A stretch of 64,000 bases of DNA. It comes from Dillenia suffruticosa (Eukaryota > Streptophyta > Magnoliopsida > Dilleniales > Dilleniaceae). How positions within the stretch are numbered: the first letter of the stretch is position 1; each line of letters starts with the position of its first letter. The position numbers were made by a program, and so were the translations under genes. Under the pieces are notes generated by a model that saw nothing but the letters and a program-made list of their open reading frames with translations, searched no databases and was not told the DNA's origin. Shown here one piece after another: positions 11,801 to 23,800 of this stretch. The stretch is from positions 19,184,001 to 19,248,000 of the forward strand of contig JAVTVX010000035.1 in the NCBI GenBank assembly GCA_033439265.1. Reading direction: 5' to 3'.

Positions 11801-14800
11801 TTTAAAAATATTTGGACTCCTGATGCGAATTGGTCAGGTGATCACATGAGCAGGAGGTCGATTTCTGGCTATTGCAGCTTTCTTAGGGAAAGATTAATTA
11901 CTGGGGAAAAAATTGAATAGTGTGATTATATGAAGTGCTAAAGATGAATATACAAATAGAGCATAACCCTCGTTAAATGCTCTGGTTAAAGTTGAGGAAA
12001 ATAAAAACAAGAATCCTAGGGAGTTGAAAAAACCATTACCTATGTTTGTTGGAAAACATTTTTTTCAATAGGAAAACACTCTTACGAAGAATATTTTGCA
12101 AGAAAAGTTTTGTTTCCATAGATTTTCTGCTTGTTTATTAATTGGGTAAAATTTTCTAGCAAAAGTTTTCCTTTTTTGTTGTTTGGCGATGAGATGAGAT
12201 ACATATGCAAAATTGTCCCTCTTCAACTTCTCTCATCAAGGAAAATAATTTCTTAATGTTGTTTTCCCTCATTTTGCTGTTAGAAAACATTTTTCCAAGA
12301 TTTTGACAGACAATGAAAATAAAAATCGGGAATCCCTAGTTTTTCCGAGATTTTCTAGCAACCCAACAGCACTTTAGGTATTTTTCATGAGGTTCAGTTA
12401 AAGATGTAAGCCTTTTGGTTTCCTGTAAGTTCTTTTCTTTTGTTTAGGTGTAACACTGTTCATAATGTTTTGCCAAGAGAGTAGGTTATCATTTCAACAC
12501 CATTAGCTTGAATTTTGTTCAGTTTATGCATGCTTTCTTTCCTATATTCTAACCACACACATATTTATGGTGCATCCTAGCATCAAAACCATAAGAGGTG
12601 CTCATTACTATCAAGGAAAACTAGTGTCAATTAGAAAAGCAATAAGGCTATGACAGATAACTGTTAATAAGAGATTTAATCAACAAAGCCAATCAAGGAA
12701 TCAACATCAAGTCAATTCGGAAATCAAGGGGATTCCATCAATCTATAAGTTAATTCGGAAATCAAGGGGATTCCATCAATGTACAAGTAAATTCGAAAAT
12801 AAAAGGATTCCATCGATCAGCTAGTCAATTAGAAAATCAAGAGATTCCATCACTTTGTCTTATCATACCTTATACATAATTAAACTAACACAAATAGAAT
12901 ATATAGATTAGGAATGAGAGAAGATCACGATTGTAAATTAAAAATTTTCCTGAATTATTTTTATATAATTTTCTATATATGTGGAATAACAAAGGATAAG
13001 AAACTCATCCAGACAAATTGATATGGTATCAGAGCCTTCTATCAAAATCTAAAATAGTCTTGTTTTCAGCTCTAGGGGCTCTCGAATATCTTTGGTTCAG
13101 TTCTAAGGACTTTAGTGTCCTTCTTGTTTCAGCCCTAAGAGCTCTCAAATATTTGGTCCTTTCTTTTTTTTGTTTAGTAGTTCTGATCTTGAATTATTTC
13201 CGGATCACATATTGTGAAATTTATATTTCGGAGAGTTACACACTTTTGAGTTTTTTTTAGATCACTATGGCAACAAAAAACTTTTTTGTTCGATTCGGTG
13301 GAAAGAATTATTCGGCTTAGGAGTTTCAATTCAGGATGTATGTCAAAGGCAAACGACTCTAGGTACATATTGATGGGTCTTCTACTGCACCAAATGACAA
13401 AATTGGCCTTGCTACATGGGAGATAAAAATGCTCAAATTATTTCTTGGATCCTGAGATCTATTGAGCCACACATGGTCAACAATTGACGCTCTTTTACAG
13501 CAGCCAAGGAAATGTGAGAATATTTGAAACGTATTTATATTCAAGACAACAATACAAAGCGCTTTCAGTTGGAGCTTGATATTGCAAATTACAGTCAAGG
13601 TAATCTTTCAATTCAAGAATACTATTCTGGTTCTCTTAATTTATGGACAGATCATTCATCCATTATACATGATAAAGTACCACTAAAGGCACTGTTTGTC
13701 CTCAAAGACGTCTATGATACTAGTCGGCGGGATTAATTTCTCATGAAACTTTGACCAGAATTTGAGGTTGCAAGGGCTGCTTTGCTGAACCGAGATCCAA
13801 TTCCCTCTCTAGATGTGTGTGTTGGAGAATTACTCCGGGAAGAGCAGCGATTAATTACTCAAGAAGCTATGGCACAAGACAAACTTACTTCAGAGTCTGT
13901 AACAGTTACCTATGCTGCTCAAGGTAAGAGAAAAGGAAGAGATATGAAGTAGATTCAATATTATTCATACAAGGATTTCGGACATATTGCTCAAAATTGC
14001 AGCAAAAAATTCTACAACTATTGTAAACAACGTGGTCACATTATTAAAGAATGTCCAACACGACCAGAAAATCGTCCAACCAAAGCCTTCCATGCTGCGG
14101 TTCATTGCTCTTCCCCTACAGAGCCAGCAGATCAGGGTCCCATGACAACACCTCTGATAGTCTCTAATCAAGTTGCCTTGACTCCAGAAATAGTGCAATA
14201 AATGATTATCTCAGCATTCTCTGCCTTGGGCATTCAAGGTACGACTAAATACACTCTTCAACCTTGGTTTGTTGACTCTGTAGCTTCAAATCATATGACT
14301 GGTACTTCTGATTATTTGCACAATATTCGACCCAATTGTGGTGCACAACATATTCAAATTACGGATGGTAGTTCTCTTCCTATTGCTGCTGTTGGTGATA
14401 TTGATTCTTTTTTTCGTAATGTGTTTGTGTTCCCTGGACTTTCATCAAGTTTAATTTCAATTGGTCAATTAATAGATAACAATTGTAACGTGCATTTCTC
14501 TCGTGACGGTTGTCTTGTGCAGGATCATAGGTCCAGGAAAGTGATCACGAAGGGGCCTAAAGTGGGAACATTATTTCCTATACATTTCAGTAGTCATGGT
14601 ATTTTTTCTTTGGCTTGTAATACTGTAACTAATCTAAGTGAGGTTTGGCATAAGCGTTTGGGCCATCCTAATTCACTTGTCGTGTCTCACTTATTGAATC
14701 ATGGATTTTTGGACAATAAACATCAGTATTCCTCTTTATTTTTTTATTGCTCTACGTGTAAACTTGCTAAGAGTAAGACTCTACCATTTCCTTCCTCTAG

Positions 14801-17800
14801 TCATCCTGCAGAAAAGTGTTTTGATATTATTCATAGTGATATTTGGGGTGTTTCTCCTGTACTCTCTCATACAAATCACAAATATTTCGTGACATTTATT
14901 GATGACCACAGTCAGTTTATTTTGATTTATTTTCTTTACTCCAAAGCTGAAGTCTTTTCGTGTTTCAAAGTTTCTTTGCATATGTTGAGAATCAATTTTC
15001 TACTAGTATTAAAGTCTTGCGATCTGACTCTGAAGGAGAATATATATCAAATGAATTCCAAGTTTTCTTACGGCGCAAAGGTATTATTTTCCAGCGCTCT
15101 TGTCCTTATACACCTCAACAAAATGGTGTTGCTGAACGCAAAAATCGACATTTGTTGGATGTCACTCGTGCCTTACTACTTGAATCTTCTATTCACTCTC
15201 GATTTTGGGTTAAGGCCATGTCTACCGCTATCTATCTAATTAATCGTTTTCCATCTCAAGTCTTGAACTTTGACTCACCATTTTTTCGTCTCTACAACAC
15301 TCATCCTAGTTATCACACACTTCATACTTTTGGGTGCGTCTATTTATTCACTTACCATCTACTGAACGTCACAAAATTAGTGCCCAAGCTGTTAAATGTG
15401 CGTTTCTGGGTTACAGTAATGGTTTTGTCGTTATGATACTATTGCTAATCGTCTTTGCATCTCTCGAAATGTGAATTTCTTTGAGAATCACTATTTTTTT
15501 CGGTCTCATGTGGTTTCTTCTACTACTCCTCCTATACTTCCTTACTTTGATGATGCTCTGTTTCCTATTGAGCGTTTCAAACCAGGTGTTGTGTATACGA
15601 GACGTAAAATCACTTTACCTCCTTGTGACATTGACCCGCCTTCTGAGCCTGTACCTCCGGCGCCTCGACTATCTACACGTGTCTCTCATCTACCAGATCG
15701 GTATGGGTTCCCACATACATCTTTTAATGTAACTTTATCGAACATTCCTGTTCCTACTTGTTATTCTCAAGCAGCCCAACATGCGTGCTAGAAACAAGCA
15801 ATGCAAGATGAACTCCAAGCGCTTCAAGAAAATCATACATGGGATATTGTTCCATATCCTCCGGGTGTTAAACCTATTGGTTGTAAGTGTGTATATTCTG
15901 TGAAATTGAATTCTAATGGTGCTCTTGATCGTTATAAGGCTCGGTTGGTTGCTCTTGGCAATAGGTAGGAATAAGGGGTGGATTACGATGAAACCTTTGC
16001 TCCCGTAATCAATATGACTACTATCCGAACTATTATTGCTATTACTGCTTCTAAAGGATGGTCACTTCATCAAATAGATGTTAAAAATACGTTTCTGTAT
16101 GGTGATCTTAAAGAGGATATTTTTATGACTCCTCCAAGTTTATTCTCTTCCTCTTCTGGCATTTGCAAACTTCGACATTCTCTCTATGGCTTGAAACAAG
16201 CACCTCGGGCGTGGTTTGAGAAATTTCGTTCTACTTTACTTGACTTTTATTTTACCCAAAGCCAATATAATTCCTCTTTGTTCCTTCACAAAACAGTGGA
16301 TAATGTTGTTTTTCTTATTGTCTATATTGATGATATTGTTATCACCGGCACAAATAGTGTTTTGATTCAACAGCTTAAACAGCAGCTCCAATCTTCATTT
16401 CATATGAAGGATCTTGATTCTCTCTACTATTTTTTGGATCTTGAGGTCCGTTTGGATCGGAAGGGTATTTTTTTGCATCAACACAAATATACGAAGGATT
16501 TGATCTCTTTAGCTGGACTGCAATCTGCTTCTCCTGTTGACACCCCTCTTGAGGTTAATGTGAAATTTAGTCATGATAAGGGTGATTTTCTTCCTAATCC
16601 TATGGTATATCGTCGTTGGTAGGAAGTCTTAATTATTTAACAATTACACGTCCTGACATTTCTTTCGCTGTTTAGCATGTCAGTCAGTTTATGCATACCC
16701 CTCAACACCATCACTTCGCTATTGTTCCTCGTATCATTCGCTACTTGAAGGGTACTTCTGGTCGTGGCTTATTTTTTCCTGTTGGCTCCTCCGTTCGATT
16801 ACTTGGTGGCAGTGATGCTGATTGGGCCGGCTGCCCTGACACCTGACGTTCTGTTACTGGTTGGTGTATGTTTCTTGGCTCTGTACTCATTTCTTGAAAA
16901 AGTAAGAAACAAGCTTGGGTATCCAAATCTTCCACCGAATCAGAATATCGTGCTATGTCTACTGCTTGTTCAGAGATTATTTGGCTTCGCGGTTTATTGA
17001 CTGAAATTGGATTTCCTCAATCCGACCCCACACCTCTTTATGCAGATAATACTAGTACTATTCAAATTGCTGCTAATCCTGTCTTTCATGAACGCACCAA
17101 GCACATTGAAGTGGATTGTCATTTTATCCGTGAATCTTTTGAAAATAAGGTTATCTCCCTGCCGCATATTACCTCAGAACTTCAACTGGCTGATGTACTT
17201 ACCAAAGTACTACCTCGGCCTCGTCACTAGTTTCTCATAAACAAATTGATGCTTCTTGATCAGCCGTATCAATTTGAGGGGGATGTTAATAAGAGATTTA
17301 ATCAACAGAACCAATCAAGAAATCAACATCAAATGGAGTAAGTCAATTCGGAAATCAAAAGGATTCGATCAATCTACAAGTTAATTCGAAAATCAAGGGG
17401 ATTCCATCAATTTACAAGTAAATTCAGAAATAAAAGGATTATATCAATTGGCTGGTCAATTAGAAAATCAAGAGATTCCATCACTTTGTCTTATCATACC
17501 TTGTGCATAATTTGACTACCACAAATAGAATATATAGATTAAGAATGAGAGAAAATCACGATTGTAATTTAAAAACTTTTCTGAATTATTTCTATATAAT
17601 TATATATATATATATAGAATAACAAAGAAGAAGAAACTCATTCGGACAAATTGACAATAACAACAGACTTTTAATGTACAAAATGACATTGATCAATTCA
17701 TGCTTACCGTGCTAATAAGAAACTTGATTTTTTCCTTCCTTGAGATGTTCCCTCTTATACGGTGCTTGCTCACATCATTACCTGAGTAAGGACTTGCAAC

Positions 17801-20800
17801 TTCATTAGGGTATCGATCCTGAAAGCAGGCATTGTGATTTGATTAGATCATATAATTCAGTAGAAGGTGTCTAGATTCTAGCCAAAAAAAATCCTAGATT
17901 CCAATTATCCAAATTCCACAAAGCCTCACTACCAAGAACTTTTGTTTTGAAAGGTATATCATGCATTAGATTATATGCCATTTTAAGGAATTGGGATCCT
18001 TCATGCATCTCAAAGGACATGAAAAAGAAACCAATCTTCCTAGGATGTTATACTTTGCAGCTTTTTCCTGTTTGATAAAGTTATTGTCTAGCTGCTTTAA
18101 ATTTTCCTAATAAAAACAACAAGTATAGCTAGCAATAAAATTGGTAAGTTTTCCATAAAACAGTAAAATCTAGTAGGCAGACCACTTTGCTTCTGCTTGC
18201 TAGAGTTACTGTCTCATTGTTTTGAGCTTTCCTGATAAAATAATCGATGTAGCTAGAAAATTCTAAATAATGCAGAGAAGTTTGAGCAATCTGCAAAATA
18301 AAATTTGCATCTGGCCTTAGACATCTAACTGTTAGATCAGTCAAGTGGAAAGATTAACAATAAGTGAATGATTAAGCAAAGTCTTTTGAATCCAAAATTC
18401 AATCCATTTCAGCATCACAAGGGAGGAAAATAGTTACAATCATCGATATTGAAAGTGGAGTAGAAGTCAACAATGGTTGCACCTACAATTCTTCCAAATA
18501 AATCAATATATTTCAGCCCCATATTTCTGCACCAACAAGCCCAAGGAAGGGCCCTCCTCGGCCCAAGAAGGAAGGGCTTAAAGCCCTTCCCCAACAGCCA
18601 GCAGAACTAGCTGTTGGACAGGCCTCCAACGGCTAGTTGGCCCTCCAACTGCCAGAATTCTGGCTGTTGGAGGGTCATTGTCTCTCATCTCTAGATCTCT
18701 CTTTTCTCCTATGAAAGACCCTTATCTTCCTCTTGTAAAACCATGAAAAAATGTTTTCAATTTTTGTACACTTCCCTTGAAAAATCAAAAAAATTCTTGA
18801 AGTTTTCATTCCTTCTCATTGCTTGCTACTTTAAATCTTCAACATGGTATCAGAGAAGGCTTCAATTCCTTCTTCCTCCATCCTTGGTGATCCACCACCA
18901 CAAATTAGCACTTCCATGATCACTTCCATTCTTTTGGATTCATCAAATTACAATGCTTGGCAAGATACCATCAAGAGATCTTTAAACTTCTTCAATCTTG
19001 AAAATCACATATTTGAAGATCCTCTTGATGATGCTGATCCATCATTCAAAGCATGGAAGAAAAGAGATGATCAAGTGGTGGTACTTCTACAAATGTCTCT
19101 TGACAAGACCCACAAAGTAATGGTCACTTGCATTCCAAATGCAAAGATCTTGTGGGATCAAATGCATGCTCTATATGGCCAAGAAACAAACACCGGCAGA
19201 ATTTTTGAGTTGAAAAAGAAGATCTCTAAGATCCAAAAATGACGTAAACCCCTACCCGAATACTTTGGGGAATATAGGGATCTATGGAATGAGTTCAATC
19301 TTCTAAGGCCTCCTACCTCCAATCTCAAAATTCTTCTTCAAAGAAATGATGAAGATATGACTTTTGGTCTTCTTATGGGCCTTGGAGAAAAATATGCTTC
19401 AATTCGTCAAGAAATTCTTAGAATGAAGATATTTCCTTCATTCCAAGAAGTCCAATTTATGATTCAAAGGGCCGAAACAAGCATGAAGCTAGAAGAATCC
19501 AACAAGCTGAAATCGGAGGCCCAAGCCTTCAAATCTGTCCAGGAACAGCATATGGCCAACAAAAGTCAGAATTTCATGAAAAATGATGTGTGCACCAACT
19601 GCAAAAAACCAGGCCACAAAAGGGAAAAGTGCTGGTTTCTTTATCCACACTTGAGGCCAAAAAACAATAAAAGGGAGGTAGATTCACCTGCACACGCTCA
19701 ACAAGTCTCTCAAGTGGCTGCCCTTGAATCTAAGATGAAGGAAATGCATAAAGAAATGAAAAGGCTCATCGATCAAATGGCTCCACATTCTGGTAATGAT
19801 CTAAACTCTTCTCATTTTGATAAATGGCTTATAGATTCCGGTTGTGACAATCATATGGTCAAAAATAGAAACAAAATTAAGAAACTTATACCTCTTTCAG
19901 ACCATAAGATTGTCAAAGTTGTCAATGGTCAAAAATTGGGAGTTGATTACTTAGGTGAAGTTGAACTTCTTGGCAAGAAAACTAAAGCACTGTATGTGCC
20001 AAAGTTCAACTCCAACCTCATGTCCATTGGCAAAATAACCAAAGAACGAGAATGCAAAGCCACTTTTGATCCTAACCAAGTTGTATTTCAGGATCTCAAG
20101 TCGAATCTCTTGATTGACAAGGGGTCTAGAAAGAACAACCTATATTACTTGGATGAAGAAAATCAAGTTTTTGCTGTCCAAAGTCAAGATCCTTCCATAT
20201 GGCATGCTCGTTTAGGACATCTGGGTGACTTAGCTTTGAAACACCTATTTCCAAACATAGAGATAGAAGATAGGCATTGCAAAGCTTGTGTTCTTGGAAA
20301 ACAAACTAGGATTTACTATCCAATTTCAAACACAATATATAAAAATGCTTTTGAGCTCATTCATTCTGATGTGTGGACTTCACCATAGTTTTCCATAATG
20401 GTTTTAAATACTTTGTGATATTTATTGATCATAAAACTAGATACACTTGGGTATACCTTTTATCGACCAAATCTGAAGTTTTTGAGACACTCAAGAGTTA
20501 TTATAGATATGTAACTAGGCAATTCGATGCCAACATCAAAATTCTTAGATCAGATCATGGAGGAGAATATACTAGTCATGCATTTGAGAATTTTTTAGAG
20601 GAGAAAGGGATCATCCATCAAAAATCATGCGTATATACTCCACAACAAAATGGAGTTGCCAAAAGAAAAAATAGACACTTACTAGAAACGGCTAGAACCA
20701 TGATGTTCCATTCAAATGTCCCTAAAGAATATTGGAGTGAAGCCATAAAAACAGCAGCTCACCTTATAAACCTTATGCCCTCAAATATCCTAGGAGGAAA

Positions 20801-23800
20801 GTCCCCCTTAGAGCTTCTTCTTAATAGGAAACCTAATATTTCTCATTTAAAGGTTTTTGGATGCTCTTGCTATGTACATGTTCCAACACATCTTCGAAAT
20901 AAGCTAGATGAAAAAGGAAAAAAATATGTATTTTTAGGCTATTCCACATTTGAGAAAGGATATAAATGCTATGATCCTTTGACTAACAAACTATACACAT
21001 ATATTTGTAGAAAATGAATCTTATTTTGTAGAAATGAAGAATCAAGAACACTCAAGGAAAAAATGTGACCAAGATCATTGGAATGTAGTACTTCCTACCA
21101 TCAAAGATCTACCTCAAATAAATGAAGAAGACGAACCAATTCAAAGGGAAGATGATCATCCATCCCAAGAAGAATTGGCCTCTTCTCGTACGGATCATGA
21201 AACAGACCAAGAGGAAGGGGGAGCCAACTTGGAACACGGGCAAGAAAAACAAAATGATTCTCCTTCTCTTCGAAGATCAACTAGACTTAGGCTTCCTCCA
21301 TCGGAATGGATGAGTCAAAGATACCCAATTTGTGATTATTATACCACCTCACATGTTTTCTTGAGCCACCAAGCCTTCATAAGAAGCATAGACCAACATC
21401 AAGAGCCTAGAACCTTTGAAGAAGCCAAAAATCATCCTCAATGGGTCCAAGCCATGAAGAATGAGCTAGATGCCTTGGCTAAGAATGAGACATGGGAAAT
21501 ATCTCAGATTCCAAAAAGAAAAAGGGCTGTGGGATGCAAATGGGTCTATAAGATCAAACATAAGAGTGATGGAAGTATTGATAAGTACAAGGCAAGATTA
21601 GTGGCAAAGGGCTTTACTCAAGCATACGGAGTAGATTACAAAGAGACTTATGCACCAGTGGCCAAGATGAACACAATTCGGGTGTTATTGTCTCTTGCAA
21701 TTAATCACTCTTGGCCAATGTTTCAAATGGATATAGCAAACGCATTTCTCCAAGGGGACCTAAAAGAAGAAGTATATATGAAAATTCCTCCGGGGTTTGC
21801 TCATCATAGCAATAAAGTTTGCAAACTAAAGAAAGCAATCTACGGCCTCAAACAATCTCCGAGAGCTTGGTACGCAAAACTTAGCTCTACTCTTCTTAAT
21901 CATGATTTTAGGAAATGCAATAGTGATACATCTCTCTTTGTTAAAAATCAAAATGGAAAAATCATAGTAGTGTTAGTTTATGTAGATGACATAATCATAA
22001 CTGGAAATGATTTAAATTTAATCAACCAAATTAAGAAATTTCTTCAAACTAAATTTGACATTAAAGACTTAAGGAAACTAAAGTATTTCTTAGAGATAGA
22101 ACTTGCCTATTGTTCAAATGGGCTTGTTTTATCACAAAAAAAGTATGCGCTTGATCTTTTGCAGGAAACAGGGAAGTTAGGTGCCAAGCCCGCATGTAGT
22201 CCTATCAGCTCCTCCTACGGTCTCAAGGATGATGATGAGTATAAAGATGAACAAAGATATCAAAGGCTTATTGGAAGATTGGTCTATCTTACCATAACCC
22301 GACCGGATATTTCATTCGCCGTTAGTCAAGTAAGCCAACACATGCACAAACCAAAGAGAAAGCATTGGAGAGCTGCAGAAAGGATTCTCCATTACCTTAA
22401 AGGCACTCCAGGCATGGGAATTTGGATGAAGGAAAACGGCAGCTCAGAAATTATAGGTTATTGTGATGCGGATTGGGCTGGAGACTCGGAAGATAGGCGA
22501 TCTACCTCAGGGTATTGCATGTTTGTTGGAGGAAATCTAGTGGCATGGAAGAGCAAAAAGCAACATGTAGTATCAAGGTCAAGTGCTGAGGCGGAATATA
22601 GAGCTATGGCGGCCGCAACAAGCGAGATAGTTTGGTTAAAGGCTCTTATTGAAGAACTTGGATTCTCCGTCTCAACCCCTATTCATCTTCATTGCGATAA
22701 TCAATCGGCAATTCACATAGCTTCAAACCCAGTTTTTCATGAAAGAACAAAGCACATCGAGGTAGATTGTCACTTTGTAAGACAAAAGATTGAAGAAAAG
22801 CTCATCACTCCTAGCTTTACAAGGAGTGATCATCAAGTTGCTGATATTCTCACCAAGCCAGGAACCGCAAAACACATCCTCAAAAATATGGACAAGTTAG
22901 GTGTTATAGATATATACACACCCAACTTGAGGGGGAGTATTGAAAGTGGAGTAGAAGTCAACAATGACTGCACCTACAATTCTTCCAAATAAATCAATAT
23001 AGTTCAGCTAGCCGTTGGAGGCCCTCCAACGGCCGGAATTCTGGCTGTTGGAGAGTCATTGTCTCTCATCTCTAGATCTCTCTTTTCTCCTATAAAAGGC
23101 CCTTATCTTCCTCTTGTAAAACGATGAAAAAATGTCTTCAATTCTTGTACACTTCCCTTGAAAAATCAATAAAATTCTTGAAGTTTTCATTCCTTCTCAT
23201 TGCTTGCTACTTTAAATCTTCAACAATCGACATTGCCACAAGTAATAATGTATGAGTTTTTAGCCACACAACAAGGAGTATTTGACTGGTTTTGATGAGA
23301 GTTCATTAATCGACCTTAATTCTTTTCACTAGTGAAAGAAAAAGGCATTTGAGGGCAATGGACGAGTGCAATCTACAAACATAAAAACTAGGTAAAAGAA
23401 AGAACCTACAGATTCAACAACCTCAAAAAAAAGGCATTGTCATCAAAATTTGCTAATTCTAGTCGGTCTTCCATAAAAGTGGTCTTTCTTTTGCCTTAAA
23501 ATTACTATAAAGGTAGGTTCTTTCGGGATAGCTGGGATATTATTAAATCAGACCTAGTAAGTCAAACTTTGTGAATGGGTGGAAAGGTGGAAGAGGTGAA
23601 GAGGAAGGCATAAATGAAACCATGGCCTTCACATTTCGAGATAGTATAGCAAGAAAAGATTAAGGAATCAATCCTTTAGGTCCTACCATCATAATAGAAC
23701 AAAGCTCACATGCTATCACCAAACTTGTAATAAACGTCTAGAATTGCCCCACTCAATGTGAAAATTGCCTTCACCCAAGCCTGTCCACTTAGTTCCTGTT

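Larger units (their letters stand above)
12662..17656 (+). mobile_element. Ty1/copia fossil, full-length layout, with target duplication
   Basis: The 5' LTR is 12662-13023 and the 3' LTR 17284-17656, both starting TGTTAATAAG. The primer-binding site TGGTATCAGAGCC starts at 13024 and a polypurine tract TTGAGGGGG lies just before 17284. ATAAC flanks the element at 12657-12661 and 17657-17661. Parts in copia order: gag (about 13.27-14.15 kb), protease (FVDSVASNHMTG, about 14270), integrase (WHKRLGHPN about 14647; TPQQNGVAERKN about 15115), RT (about 15.98-16.6 kb, with YIDDIVITG) and RNase H (about 16.8-17.2 kb). The coding region has roughly ten breaks, so it is dead. LTR divergence near 10% by eye suggests several million years at usual plant rates. 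Confidence 0.92.
18447..23225 (+). mobile_element. Youngest Ty1/copia element of the window, nearly whole layout
   Basis: The 5' LTR is 18447-18844 and the 3' LTR 22938-23225. Both start TATTGAAAGTGG and end TTCAACA, and a perfect target duplication ATCGA sits at 18442-18446 and 23226-23230. The primer-binding site TGGTATCAGAG starts directly at 18845; the polypurine tract is TTGAGGGGGAG before 22938. Parts: gag (from 18844), zinc knuckle CTNCKKPGHKREKC (about 19590), protease WLIDSGCDNHM (about 19830), integrase (HARLGHLGD about 20205; TPQQNGVAKRKN about 20640), RT (about 21.4-22.2 kb, YVDDIIITG) and RNase H (GYCDADWAGDSEDRRSTSGYC, about 22460). The reading frame is broken about three times, otherwise it looks whole. 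Roughly 11 differences over ~260 aligned LTR bases suggest an age of order one to two million years. It lies in intron 2 of the PPR gene. Confidence 0.95.

Noticed and set aside
12713-12860. CRISPR-like array (regular ~38-bp repeats)
   Set aside because: The units are contiguous, without unique spacers, and lie inside a copia LTR of a plant genome.
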